Source: Nodosilinea sp. E11 | GTDB taxonomy: Bacteria > Cyanobacteriota > Cyanobacteriia > Phormidesmidales > Phormidesmidaceae | NCBI RefSeq assembly: GCF_032813545.1 | Contig: NZ_CP136520.1 | Coordinates: forward strand, 2,660,001 to 2,724,000 | Direction of reading: 5' to 3' | Length of the DNA stretch: 64,000 nucleotides | Shown here: positions 26,858-35,210 of the stretch, one piece after another | Layout: every line of letters begins with the position of its first letter | Numbering within the stretch: position 1 is the first letter of the stretch | The notes under the pieces: model-generated | What the model was told of the DNA's origin: nothing | Seen by the model: the letters and a program-made list of their open reading frames with translations, nothing else | The model's database searches: none | Program-made: the position numbers and the translations under genes

Positions 26858-28768
26858 ATGGCCTACGAACCCTTGCACCACAAGTATCGCCCCCAGACCT
26901 TTAGCGCTCTGGTGGGGCAAGCGGCGATCGCCACTACCCTGGCCAATGCCCTCACCCAGCGGCGCATTGCCCCCGCCTACCTGTTCTGTGGCCCTCGGGG
27001 TACGGGCAAAACGTCTAGCGCCCGCATTTTGGCCAAGTCGCTCAACTGCATTGCCCAAGATCATCCCACCCCAGAACCTTGCGGCATCTGCGAGACCTGT
27101 CGCTCGATTACTAACGGTTCGGCCCTCGACTTTATTGAAATCGACGCCGCCAGCAACACGGGCGTCGATAACATTCGCGAGTTGATCGAACGCGCTCAGT
27201 TTGCCCCAGTGCAGTGCCGGTACAAAGTCTACGTGATCGACGAGTGCCACATGTTGAGCACTGCGGCCTTTAATGCGCTGCTAAAAACTTTGGAGGAGCC
27301 GCCCAGCAATGTGGTGTTCATCCTCGCCACCACCGACCCCCAGCGGGTGCTGCCGACGATTATTTCTCGCTGCCAAAAATTTGACTATCGGCGCATTCCC
27401 CTAGAGCCGATGATTGCCCATCTGCGAACCATTGCTGACAAAGAAGCGATCGCCATCAATGACGAAGCTCTGCGGTTAGTAGCCCAGGTTTCCCAGGGGG
27501 GGCTGCGCGATGCCCAGAGTTTGCTCGATCAGCTCAGTTTGCTGGAACCACCCATTGCCGCTGACGCCGTATGGGATCTGGTGGGGGCGGTGCCCGAGCG
27601 CGATCTGCTGGCCTTGGTACAAGCCATTCTCAGCGACAACAGCACGGCGGTGCTGGATGTAGCCCGCAAGCTGATGGATCGGGGCCGAGAGCCGCTGATT
27701 GTGCTGCAAAATTTGGCGGGGTTTTATCGGGATCTGCTGATTGCCCAAATGGCAGGCGATCGCCACGATTTAGTCGCCATTACGCCCCCCACCTGGGCCG
27801 AGATGCAAACCCTAGTGGCGAGCCTAGAGACCAAAATTTTGCTGTTGGGGCAGCAGCACCTGCGTAGTGCCGAGGTACAGGTCAAAAACACCACTCAGCC
27901 CCGGCTGTGGCTAGAGGTAACGCTGCTAGGGTTGTTGCCTTCAACCTTAGCAGGGCAAGCCGGGGCGATCGCTCCGGCCCCCCTCTCCCAAATTCTGCCT
28001 CAACCAGCCCCCCCAACAGCCCCGCCGCCCCAGGGAATTCCCCAACCACCACCATCGGCGGCCCCGCCGGTCGATCAACCCTCATCTCCAGCTAGCCATG
28101 GGGTTCCCCCCACCCCAGCAGAACCTCCAGCACCGCCGCCACCCAGCGAACTCGCTCCTCCAGATGCTGGTGATTTGGCCGGTCTTTGGTTGCGGGTGAT
28201 TGCCACCCTAGAGCCCCTTGGCACGCGCGCCCTGATGCAGCAACAGGGCAGTTTGCTGTTTTTTGACGGGGTGGTAGCCCGCGTGGGCATTAGTTCTAAA
28301 CCCTTATTTAAGATGGCCCAGGGCCGCGTCGAAAACATTGAAGCGGCCTTTCAGCAAGTGCTAGGGCAGAAAGTGCAGGTCTCGCTAGAGGTACTGCCCG
28401 ACCCAAAGCCTGAGGCACCAGCCCCAAATATTTCCCAGGCAACGAGCCAGGTTACCGAGTATCGCCCTGCCCCGCCACCGATCGCACCGCCGATCGCGCC
28501 ATCAGTTGTCAGCCCTACCCCTAAACCGTTGGAAACGGATTCAGTCGTGCCGATCAGCCCGCCGCCGCCTGCTCCAGCCGAGCCGTCTGGTCTACCCGCG
28601 ATCGCCAGCGATTTTGACCGAGCTGTGAAAAACTTTGCCCATTTTTTCAATGGCCAGGTCGTTGATGTAGACGATGATCCCAGCTTAGGTATAGACAAGA
28701 TTCCGCTAAAACCTTCCGATGCAGCCGCTAAACAGCCATCTCATCCTGATCGGGATGTTCCCTTTTAA
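26858..28768 (+). CDS. dnaX: DNA polymerase III subunit gamma/tau
   Basis: Clamp-loader ATPase of the replisome, 636 aa. The AAA+ part has the Walker A GPRGTGKT (45-52), the four-cysteine zinc module (C64, C75, C78, C81), Walker B VYVIDECHML, TLEEPP, and the sensor-1 ATTDPQRVLPTIISRCQ. Domain III follows to about residue 360. A Pro/Ala-rich low-complexity linker (about 365-435 and 515-580) surrounds a tau-type C-terminal domain. No clear A6G-like slippery run is seen, so a frameshifted gamma form is not supported. Start is ATG after a TAGTACT context. Confidence 0.97.
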   Translation: MAYEPLHHKYRPQTFSALVGQAAIATTLANALTQRRIAPAYLFCGPRGTGKTSSARILAKSLNCIAQDHPTPEPCGICETCRSITNGSALDFIEIDAASNTGVDNIRELIERAQFAPVQCRYKVYVIDECHMLSTAAFNALLKTLEEPPSNVVFILATTDPQRVLPTIISRCQKFDYRRIPLEPMIAHLRTIADKEAIAINDEALRLVAQVSQGGLRDAQSLLDQLSLLEPPIAADAVWDLVGAVPERDLLALVQAILSDNSTAVLDVARKLMDRGREPLIVLQNLAGFYRDLLIAQMAGDRHDLVAITPPTWAEMQTLVASLETKILLLGQQHLRSAEVQVKNTTQPRLWLEVTLLGLLPSTLAGQAGAIAPAPLSQILPQPAPPTAPPPQGIPQPPPSAAPPVDQPSSPASHGVPPTPAEPPAPPPPSELAPPDAGDLAGLWLRVIATLEPLGTRALMQQQGSLLFFDGVVARVGISSKPLFKMAQGRVENIEAAFQQVLGQKVQVSLEVLPDPKPEAPAPNISQATSQVTEYRPAPPPIAPPIAPSVVSPTPKPLETDSVVPISPPPPAPAEPSGLPAIASDFDRAVKNFAHFFNGQVVDVDDDPSLGIDKIPLKPSDAAAKQPSHPDRDVPF

Positions 28769-28810
28769 GGGGCGGCCCTAAGGACTGACAGCAGCCGATC
28801 TGAAAGACCA

Positions 28811-29164
28811 TTAGCCAAAGGTACCGCCGTTCCAGCCCCACATCGCCCCGGCGGCATCGGCAAACTCAATATAAATACGGTTTTTGGGCACTCCGAGAGC
28901 AGTTTCGAGCTGAGCACAAAACGCTTGGCTCATGGCGCGGGTCTTAGCCTCACCCATGGTGCCAACACTTTTGATTTCGACATAACACACGGGGTCGGTG
29001 GTGCCGCCAAAAGTCATGGGCACATTGGCCTCAAACGCCGTCATCACGTAAGATTCGGGCTTACCCAGATGGCTGGCGAGGCTGGCGGACAGTTCTTTCA
29101 ACAGCCCTTCTACCTGGGCAGGATCGGGGGAAGGTATAGAGGTTTGAATTTTAAGCAGGGGCAT
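28811..29164 (-). CDS. MIF/phenylpyruvate tautomerase-like protein
   Basis: A 117-aa member of the tautomerase superfamily (MIF group). The initiator Met is followed by Pro (MPLLKIQTS), the catalytic N-terminal proline. SYVMTAFEANVPMTFGGT, CYVEIKSVG and RIYIEFADAAGAMWGWNGGTF match family blocks. The start at 29164 is required for Pro2; an upstream frame extension to 29191 would bury it. The natural substrate in cyanobacteria is unknown. It converges on dnaX and follows the EEP gene by 34 bp, so the pair may be co-transcribed. Confidence 0.92.
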   Translation of the reverse strand: MPLLKIQTSIPSPDPAQVEGLLKELSASLASHLGKPESYVMTAFEANVPMTFGGTTDPVCYVEIKSVGTMGEAKTRAMSQAFCAQLETALGVPKNRIYIEFADAAGAMWGWNGGTFG

Positions 29165-29198
29165 AGCGATCGCAGCGTCAAAAGGCACCAACCCTATT

Positions 29199-30215
29199 TT
29201 AGGGGTTTGCTGCCTGCTCCAAGGCTAAATCGACCACCACCGGACGATGATCTGAGCCCACCGCAGGGCCAGTGCGGATATTGACCGTCTGCACCCCTGG
29301 GCTCACCAAACACTGATCGATCGGAATTGCCAGCAGCAGGGCCGCTGCCTTGGGCCGTTGAGGGTAAGGCCCCGGAGTCGGCCAAGAGGGCAAAATCCCA
29401 AATCCTCGGCGGGCGTTGATCAGCCCCGTGTGTTGCACAAACCGTCTGTAGTAGGGCGACCACATAGAAAGATTAAAGTCACCAATGGTCAAGACCGGTG
29501 AGGAGACCGTTTGAAGGTAGGTAGCCATAGCCTCTAGCTGCTGGTTGCGCCACTGAAACGACTGACGACGCACAGGAACCTTAAGGTGGGTGGCCAACAG
29601 CGTCAGCGATCGCCCCGCCACATCAAGAGTCGTGATTAGACTAGGGGCCGCATAGCGAGAAAACTGCACAACCTCCAGATCGTTCAGCTCCAAGCGGCTA
29701 AGCAACAAAAGCTCAGAATTTTCGACCCTTGCCCCCCTGGAGCTATAGGGCAACCGATCCTGTAGAACAGTTAGCCGATCGGCCCAGGTATCGGTCACCT
29801 CCATAAAGAAGGCCACATCGGGCTGTTCTTGACGAACTAGGGCCACAACCTCGTCAACCTGCTCGTTCATAACGTGCAGGTTCAGCATCAACACTCGCAG
29901 CGCTGGCTGAGGCTGAGAACTCAACGTGGCCACCGGCCAATACCAGGGCAAGATTTGCACTACGGCCAGAATGGCGCAACAGCCCAGCCCTATCCAGGCT
30001 AGCCATTGGCGACCGGTTAGCAACAACAGCCCCAGCAATCCTAGGCTAGCGACAAAATATTGCAGCTGAAAGTGGGAAAACAGCTCCAGATAGATGGGCC
30101 AACCGTAGTAAGAGGTCAGCAGAGCCCAGGCCGTAGTGCCGAGCAGCACCAATAGTAGAGGCACGGCCATACCCTCCCTCAACCGAGATAAGCGGGTTCT
30201 TTTAGCCAGCATCAT
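29199..30215 (-). CDS. Membrane-anchored endonuclease/exonuclease/phosphatase family protein
   Basis: A 338-aa protein. Three transmembrane helices at about 16-35, 46-66 and 70-92 precede an EEP catalytic domain starting at LRVLMLNLHVMN (Asn), with DVAFFMEVTD (metal Glu), LLATHLKVP, TIGDFNLS (Asp-x-Asn) and VGSDHRPVVVDL (Asp-His). The arrangement matches the YafD-like group often found in bacterial envelopes. Substrate cannot be told: DNA, inositol phosphate or lipid phosphate are all possible. Confidence 0.88.
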   Translation of the reverse strand: MMLAKRTRLSRLREGMAVPLLLVLLGTTAWALLTSYYGWPIYLELFSHFQLQYFVASLGLLGLLLLTGRQWLAWIGLGCCAILAVVQILPWYWPVATLSSQPQPALRVLMLNLHVMNEQVDEVVALVRQEQPDVAFFMEVTDTWADRLTVLQDRLPYSSRGARVENSELLLLSRLELNDLEVVQFSRYAAPSLITTLDVAGRSLTLLATHLKVPVRRQSFQWRNQQLEAMATYLQTVSSPVLTIGDFNLSMWSPYYRRFVQHTGLINARRGFGILPSWPTPGPYPQRPKAAALLLAIPIDQCLVSPGVQTVNIRTGPAVGSDHRPVVVDLALEQAANP

Positions 30216-30253
30216 ACCGGGTGGTGCAGTTCGTCGTTCAGTTCAGTTCAGCC

Positions 30254-30736
30254 TTAGCCACCGTAGTTCCACCCAGTGCTTTCGAGCAACAGCGGTTCGC
30301 CATCGCGGTGGATAGCGGCACCGACCACTTCGCCCACAAAGACCGTGTGGTCACCATGTTCTACAGCACCCACCACCCGGCATTCCACATAGCCTAGGGT
30401 GTCTTTAATCACGGGGCAACCCGTTTCAGGACCAGGGTAAAACTCAATGTCTTCAAACTTGTTGCCGACCCGACGCAGGGGCTTAAAAAAGTTTTGGGCC
30501 AGCTCTTTCTGCCCAGCCTCTAAAAAGCTGAGGGCAAACACCCCGCTAGCTTTGACCATCGCGTGGGAAGCGGAGTCATTTTTGACGCAGTTTACGACCA
30601 GGGGCGGCTGAAACGATGCCTGCATGACCCAGCTAGCCGTGAAGCCATTGAGGTCATCGCCATCCTTGACGCCACAGATATAGAGACCGTGGGGAATTTT
30701 GCGCAACAGCGTCTTTTTAGCTTGTTCGTCTAGCAC
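30254..30736 (-). CDS. Flavin reductase family (FMN-binding split-barrel) protein
   Basis: A 160-aa flavin-dependent reductase-like domain. The start KIPHGLYICGVKDG, NGFTASWVMQASFQPPLVVNCV, SGVFALSFLEAGQ and FVGEVVGAAIH follow the family. In cyanobacteria the same domain is fused to flavodiiron proteins; this is a stand-alone copy. The start is GTG at 30736 and only a weak AGTAGG lies upstream. It is preceded, on the same strand, by the 1-Cys peroxiredoxin and two overlapping hairpins that could limit read-through. Confidence 0.9.
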   Translation of the reverse strand: MLDEQAKKTLLRKIPHGLYICGVKDGDDLNGFTASWVMQASFQPPLVVNCVKNDSASHAMVKASGVFALSFLEAGQKELAQNFFKPLRRVGNKFEDIEFYPGPETGCPVIKDTLGYVECRVVGAVEHGDHTVFVGEVVGAAIHRDGEPLLLESTGWNYGG

Positions 30737-30785
30737 AATATACCTACTTAGAATGCGTCTCTAGAGGCAGTGTAATACAGCGATC

Positions 30786-30823
30786 GCGCCTTTTTTCTAC
30801 TCAATTGGGCAGAAAAAAGGCGC
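30786..30823. repeat. 13-bp inverted repeat overlapping the peroxiredoxin terminator
   Basis: GCGCCTTTTTTCT at 30786-30798 pairs exactly with AGAAAAAAGGCGC at 30811-30823. It shares bases with the adjacent terminator stem, so the two cannot form together. Confidence 0.75.
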
Positions 30824-30836
30824 ACCGTAGTGCGCC
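30811..30836 (-). terminator. Intrinsic terminator after the 1-Cys peroxiredoxin
   Basis: On the minus strand GGCGCA-CTACGG-TGCGCC is followed directly by TTTTTT, a textbook hairpin plus U-run, 26 bp past the stop codon. Confidence 0.88.
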
Positions 30837-30861
30837 TAGTGTGGTGGGTAACCGCTCAGAC

Positions 30862-31497
30862 CTACTTGTTGGGCTGAGGAGTCATGCGCAGGTAGGGTTT
30901 AATTTCGGTCACACCCTTAGGAAAGCGCTGCTTAGCTTCTTCGGTCGGAATGGTGGGGGCTACGACCACATCGTCACCATCTTTCCAATCTACGGGGGTA
31001 GCTACGCTGTAGTTATCGGTCAGCTGCAGCGAATCAATCACCCGCAGAATCTCGGCAAAGTTGCGTCCGGTGCTCGGCGGATAGGTGATGGTCAACCGCA
31101 GCTTTTTGCTGGGATCAATCACAAACACACTGCGCACGGTGACTTTAGCGTTGGCATTGGGGTGAATCATGCCATAGAGGTCAGAGACCTTTTTGTCGTC
31201 GTCAGCAATGATTGGGTAGTTGACGGTCACACCCTGGGTCTCATTGATGTCACCAATCCAGCCCTGGTGAGAATCAGCACTATCTACGCTGAGGGCAATC
31301 ACTTTAGCGTTGCGCTTTTCGAACTCGGGCTTAAGCCGAGCCACACTACCCAGCTCAGTGGTGCAAACCGGGGTATAGTCGGCGGGGTGAGAAAACAGCA
31401 CCACCCAGCTATCGCCAGCCCAGCTGTAAAAATCGATCTCACCCTCGCTGGTTTGCTGGGTGAAGTTAGGTACTTGATCACCAAGTTGAAGCGCCAT
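30862..31497 (-). CDS. 1-Cys peroxiredoxin (Prx6 type)
   Basis: A peroxidase of the Prx6 group, 211 aa. The peroxidatic C45 lies in ADYTPVCTTELG and no resolving Cys is present. The long C-terminal dimerisation arm (ATPVDWKDGDDVVVAP to the end) is typical. The ATG is preceded by CGGAGATTAGAT. Followed by a strong terminator, so mostly monocistronic. Confidence 0.96.
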   Translation of the reverse strand: MALQLGDQVPNFTQQTSEGEIDFYSWAGDSWVVLFSHPADYTPVCTTELGSVARLKPEFEKRNAKVIALSVDSADSHQGWIGDINETQGVTVNYPIIADDDKKVSDLYGMIHPNANAKVTVRSVFVIDPSKKLRLTITYPPSTGRNFAEILRVIDSLQLTDNYSVATPVDWKDGDDVVVAPTIPTEEAKQRFPKGVTEIKPYLRMTPQPNK

Positions 31498-31691
31498 ATC
31501 TAATCTCCGTTTGATCTCGTCTTGACAGGTTGCAAACAGCGTTGCTCAGGATTCACTCACGCTATTTTCCCATAAACCCCGGTATTCCGGTCGGAGTTTA
31601 GAGGATTATCTTAATGATTGTATCGCAGCCCCCCAGAGCTGTGGGCGATCGCCCCCTCAGGAGCCGAGCCTTAGCCCCTGAGCCCGGGGTG

Positions 31692-31727
31692 CCAAAAACC
31701 AAAACACCCAGGGAAATGCCCCAGGTG
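31692..31727 (-). terminator. Hairpin with T-rich tail after the DUF6464-like gene
   Basis: On the minus strand CACC/GGTG and GGG/CCC arms form an interrupted stem followed by TTTTGGTTTTTGG, 60 bp past the stop of the 31787-32101 gene. Confidence 0.5.
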
Positions 31728-31786
31728 CTTTAGTTCACGTTTGTCGTCTGGTCATCGCCTGACCTTAGAGCCACCGAGCAAACATC

Positions 31787-32101
31787 CTAAACCTGTCGGT
31801 CAAATACTTTGGGAGCATAGGCGCTACATCCATCGCAAGGACCCATGGGATTCATCGCACAGCGCAAATAGGGCGATCGCGCATTTAGATCGCAGGTAAT
31901 GTCGCCAATCATGTAGCCCATGCCATCAACATAGTGCATGTCACCATTGCCATCTAGCAGCTTGAACATGCTCTGCCCCAGCCCCGTTGGCAGCATGGAG
32001 GGCTCATTGCATTTTTCGTTTTGGTCAGCCCGAACACTCATCCACGCCGAAATGATGGCTGGAGTAAGCCCGACAACGAAAATCAAAAAGATAATGAGCA
32101 T
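31787..32101 (-). CDS. DUF6464-like small membrane-anchored protein
   Basis: A 104-aa protein with one N-terminal hydrophobic helix (LIIFLIFVVGLTPAIISAW) and a cysteine-containing soluble part: CDLNARSPYLRCAMNPMGPCDGCSAY, with five cysteines of which four are closely spaced. This pattern is that of a cyanobacterial family of unknown function that I recall as DUF6464. The clustered cysteines suggest a disulfide or metal-bound knot on the outer face of the membrane. No neighbour shares its strand within 700 bp upstream. Confidence 0.78.
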   Translation of the reverse strand: MLIIFLIFVVGLTPAIISAWMSVRADQNEKCNEPSMLPTGLGQSMFKLLDGNGDMHYVDGMGYMIGDITCDLNARSPYLRCAMNPMGPCDGCSAYAPKVFDRQV

Positions 32102-32223
32102 GAACCTGCTGGATTATGAAACTAGCAAAAGTATCCTAACTCGCTGAATTAGCCAACCCGCCCACCGCCACTGCGGATTGGTACGTACCGTAGTGTTACT
32201 TAGTCTTTCGCAACACTGGCTAC

Positions 32224-32250
32224 AAAAAAGCGCCCCAGGGAGTTTGCGCT
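32224..32250 (-). terminator. Minus-strand terminator-like hairpin with no gene just upstream
   Basis: On the minus strand AGCGC (32250-32246) pairs with GCGCT (32233-32229) across a 12-nt loop, followed by TTTTT. The nearest upstream coding sequence on that strand ends at 32864, so it may end an unannotated RNA or a long 3' UTR. Confidence 0.5.
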
Positions 32251-32321
32251 CTAGGGGTTGTGGCCGGAGTCTGCTTAGCCTCTAGACATATAGCTGTAGC
32301 CAGTTTGGTTAAGACATTTCC

Positions 32322-32347
32322 CCTAAGCACGCTCGAACGTGCTTAGG
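32322..32347. repeat. Perfect 10-bp hairpin in the RNA-rich gap
   Basis: CCTAAGCACG (32322-32331) pairs with CGTGCTTAGG (32338-32347) around the 6-nt loop CTCGAA. Confidence 0.7.
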
Positions 32348-32472
32348 TTTCTGGATGTGCTAACCCAGGTGACTCTGGCTATAGCACCTGAAAATCCGCA
32401 ACGAAGTGACTCAGCCGTGCCGCGATGACTAGCATCCATGAGGGGTCAAGAGACCTAAGTGGGTAGAGTAAA

Positions 32473-32600
32473 TACAATACTGGTGAAACCAGGCTTCAAA
32501 CGAAGTCTCAAAGCCGACGAAACAAACGGAAAGAAAGTTCCCGAATGCGAATCAGATTCTAACAATTGATCGAGCGACGCCCAAAAAGAACGTCTTTTGC
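32473..32600 (+). ncRNA. Candidate small RNA downstream of a TACAAT box
   Basis: TACAAT at 32473-32478 would place a start near 32485. The next bases give stem-loops CTGGT-gaa-ACCAG and CTTC-aaac-GAAG, then an A-rich GACGAAACAAACGGAAAG stretch reminiscent of the unpaired purine-rich loop of Yfr2-type RNAs, and a weak GACG/CGTC hairpin with TTTT at 32576-32598. No -35 box is visible. Resemblance is by eye. Confidence 0.35.
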
Positions 32601-32739
32601 CTTAGTTTTCGACCAAAATGACCCAGTTTCCCCATCACCTGAACAAGGTCCTGAACTTTTCAGAACTTTCATGTATTGGCGTTTTCTGGCCTATGACCGA
32701 TTATTTAGACATCCTGTAGACTCGCGTGTGCTCCAAAGC

Positions 32740-32816
32740 TAAGACCGGGTAGGGCCACAGGACATTGTGGAGGTTCGCTCCTCAGTGATAGCGCCTTACC
32801 TGGCTTTTTATTCTTT
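32740..32816 (+). ncRNA. Branched RNA fold with terminator tail
   Basis: An 11-bp outer stem (CCGGGTAGGGC at 32745-32755 with GCCTTACCTGG at 32793-32803, two G-T pairs) encloses two hairpins, CACA/TGTG (32756-32769) and GAGG/CCTC (32770-32783), forming a three-way junction. CTTTTTATTCTTT follows at once. It is the probable 3' end of a plus-strand RNA; I do not recognise a named family. Confidence 0.5.
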
Positions 32817-32863
32817 AAAACCACCAGCAAGCGGTTAGGCGACCTCACTTTACCAAAACAGAC

Positions 32864-33400
32864 TTAGATGTCTCCTGGGCGCTGATGTTCGGCCATAGTA
32901 TAAACCTGTAGCCATTCCTCGACCACGTAAGGGGCCGCCACTAGCCGAGCCGTGCTGCCGCCTTGTAGGGGAACCCGCAGCGTCAGCGGAATTGGCCCCC
33001 GAAGATCGGCTAACACAGAAGTGATGTTGTACTGAGCAACGTTGTCTGGCAGCGCTTGGGTTTGCTCATCTAGTTGGGGATGAACTTGCCACTGGGCCGT
33101 GGTACCGGTTGCGATCGCCAGATCGGCCTTAGGGTCGATGGTCGCCTGCCCCGGAAACCCCACCAACCGCAGATAGAGGCCCTGAAAACCGCCATCGGTG
33201 TAGCGCTTAAATACGGTAGCCTGCCAAGCCAAATCAGTCTGATCGCGCAGGCTCTGGCGAGAGCGATAGGTCGTTTGCCCTGGCCGTTCGTGATAGGTGT
33301 GTACAGACGCCAGGGCTGGCTGAGCCAAGGCCAACATCAACAGGCAGGCCAAAACGATCGCTAAAAGTAGAAGCCGAAGACCGCGCCAGAGGTGGTGCAT
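32864..33400 (-). CDS. Secreted DUF3122 family protein
   Basis: A 178-aa exported protein with a signal peptide (LRLLLLAIVLACLLMLALAQPALA, cleavage after ALA). The mature part opens SVHTYHERPGQTTYRSRQSL and shows RDQTDLAWQATVFKR and LRLVGFPGQATIDP, the pattern of the cyanobacterial DUF3122 family. Function unknown. The ATG at 33400 gives a standard signal peptide; an open upstream extension to 33451 does not. It follows the TPR gene by 67 bp on the same strand and may be co-transcribed. Confidence 0.83.
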   Translation of the reverse strand: MHHLWRGLRLLLLAIVLACLLMLALAQPALASVHTYHERPGQTTYRSRQSLRDQTDLAWQATVFKRYTDGGFQGLYLRLVGFPGQATIDPKADLAIATGTTAQWQVHPQLDEQTQALPDNVAQYNITSVLADLRGPIPLTLRVPLQGGSTARLVAAPYVVEEWLQVYTMAEHQRPGDI

Positions 33401-33467
33401 GAAGGTGATGAAGACAAAACAATAGGGAGGTGGCGATCGCCACCTCCCCATTATCTCTCGCGACTTC

Positions 33468-34949
33468 TTAGAGCTGACTCATCTGATTCAGCGTCTGCCG
33501 ATAGCCTGCCGCTTCGCCCTGCTGCAAATAAAGCTGAGCAGCTTGCTCAAAATCACGACGGGCACCAGCATCGTCGCCTAGGCGGGCACGCACAACGCCT
33601 CGATTGTAGAACAACTGAGGGTTACGGGTGTTAGGGGCACTTTGAATCGCCCGCGTCAGGTCTTGATAGGCATTTTGCGCCTGGTTAGCTTGCAGGTAAG
33701 CGGCCCCCCTGGCCGAGAAAGCTTCTAGGTAGCTCGGGCGTATGGTCAAAGCCTGGCTATAGTCATCGATCGCTCCAAAGATATCACCCATCGCCATCCG
33801 GGCATCGCCTCTTGCCTGGAAGGCTTCAGCGTAGTTAGGATCGATAAATACGGCTTCGCTGTAGTCATTGATAGCCGCTAGGGGGTCACCAGCTTGCAGT
33901 CGAGCATCGCCTTTGAGCTTATAAGCCACCGCCGAGTCAGGGTTAATCTGTAGCACTCGGGCAAAGTCTTGCTCGGCCCCGCGCAAATCACCCTGGTTGG
34001 CACGAATGGTGCCCCGACTCATGTACGCTTCAACCAGATTAGGGCTGAGTTCAATGGCGCGGGTAAGGTCTTGCAGCGCACGATTGGGTCTGCCCTGCCG
34101 AAAGTAAACGTGGCTACGATTGAGATAAGCTCTAGACAACGTAGGGTCACGGCGAACAGCCTCATTGAGGTCGCTGAGGGCAGCATCAAACAGACCCAGG
34201 TGATAGTAAGCCACGCCTCTGCCCATATAGGCCCTGGGCAGATCGCCATTTAGCTCAATGGCACGGCTAAAGTCAGCGATGGCATCGCTGTAGTTATTCA
34301 CCCGCTCCAGGGAGAAACCACGCAGCACATAGGCCGAAGGGTTGTTGGGGTTCAGCTCAATAGCCGTCGAAAAGTCTTCGATCGCAAGCTCATGGCGACC
34401 CTGCTGGGTGTCGATTAACCCACGATAGAGATAGGCCCCAACCGAGTCAGGGTTGACCTCTAACGCCGCATTGAAATCTGCTTGGGCTTGCTCTGTATCG
34501 CCCTGGCGATAGTAGACACTGCCTCGGGCAAACAGGGCGTTGGCGCTACTGGGGTCAAGGCTAATGGCTCGATTTAGATCGGCTAAGGCCCGGCTGTAGT
34601 CGGCCTGGTCGGCGTAGATTAAACCTCGATAGAGATAGGCATTGGCAAAGCCGGGGTCTGCTTCGATCGCCAAGTCAAAGGCTTCAAGGGCGGCGGTGTA
34701 ATTACCACTGTTGTAGCGCTCTACGCCCAGATTGTAGGCCGCAGTGGGCGACAGACCCGGTGTAGCCGCTTCACTAGCGGGAACTTCGGGGTCAGCCACA
34801 GCATCGGGCAGCTCGATGATCTCAGACTCAATGCCTTCAGTCTCTAAGACAGCGGGCTCAACTGGAGATGTTTGAGCATAAACCCTCATAGGGACCGTAC
34901 CGATCACCAGCCCTAGCCCCAATAGCAGACTTACATAGCGCAATTTCAT
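33468..34949 (-). CDS. Exported tetratricopeptide-repeat protein
   Basis: A 493-aa protein with an N-terminal signal peptide (YVSLLLGLGLVIGTVPMRVYA), an acidic linker, then about eleven 34-residue TPR units from residue 70 to 480. Each carries the A-x-x-x-x-x-AI/L-x-x-x-P pattern (for example YNLGVERYNSGNYTAALEAFDLAIEADP). GGAGGGG precedes the ATG. TPR superhelices mediate protein binding in the periplasm or at the envelope; partners cannot be inferred. The DUF3122 gene follows. Confidence 0.92.
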   Translation of the reverse strand: MKLRYVSLLLGLGLVIGTVPMRVYAQTSPVEPAVLETEGIESEIIELPDAVADPEVPASEAATPGLSPTAAYNLGVERYNSGNYTAALEAFDLAIEADPGFANAYLYRGLIYADQADYSRALADLNRAISLDPSSANALFARGSVYYRQGDTEQAQADFNAALEVNPDSVGAYLYRGLIDTQQGRHELAIEDFSTAIELNPNNPSAYVLRGFSLERVNNYSDAIADFSRAIELNGDLPRAYMGRGVAYYHLGLFDAALSDLNEAVRRDPTLSRAYLNRSHVYFRQGRPNRALQDLTRAIELSPNLVEAYMSRGTIRANQGDLRGAEQDFARVLQINPDSAVAYKLKGDARLQAGDPLAAINDYSEAVFIDPNYAEAFQARGDARMAMGDIFGAIDDYSQALTIRPSYLEAFSARGAAYLQANQAQNAYQDLTRAIQSAPNTRNPQLFYNRGVVRARLGDDAGARRDFEQAAQLYLQQGEAAGYRQTLNQMSQL

Positions 34950-35210
34950 AGCTTCCCCTCCACCGACAGTGTTTGCAGATTGAGCAGATTGGTGCTGTTT
35001 CGCTCCCTAGTTCTGACAGCATACCCAACTGCGCCCTTGGGGCTAATGATAGGTCAGCTTTTGTGGGTTGCAAATGACGATCTCTAAAGTGGGTATCTAT
35101 GGGTTCAGCACATCTCCGAAGACGAAGGATTCGATTCTGTGAGATAGCTGGTCTGTGGGATAGCTGGAGTGATTGTGGCAAGATAGCATCGATGTCTGAC
35201 GGTACCCTCT

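Larger units (their letters stand above)
32102..32863. other. 762-bp non-coding gap rich in RNA structure
   Basis: No credible ORF. From left to right it holds: a minus-strand terminator-like hairpin (32224-32250), a perfect 10-bp stem at 32322-32347, a TACAAT box at 32473-32478 followed by CTGGTgaaACCAG and GCTTCaaacGAAGTC hairpins, and a three-way-junction fold with a U-run at 32745-32816. The density of structure points to one or more non-coding RNAs. Confidence 0.6.

Noticed and set aside
26778..27185. A 135-codon plus-strand frame over the start of dnaX
   Set aside because: It lies out of frame within the well-supported dnaX gene and has low-complexity composition.
26858..28768. A programmed frameshift making a short gamma product from dnaX
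   Set aside because: No A6G-type slippery run followed by a stop in the shifted frame was seen.
32102..32863. tmRNA, RNase P RNA or SRP RNA
   Set aside because: None of their conserved blocks (such as GGTTTCGAC for tmRNA or GAAAGTCCGGG for RNase P) are present on either strand.
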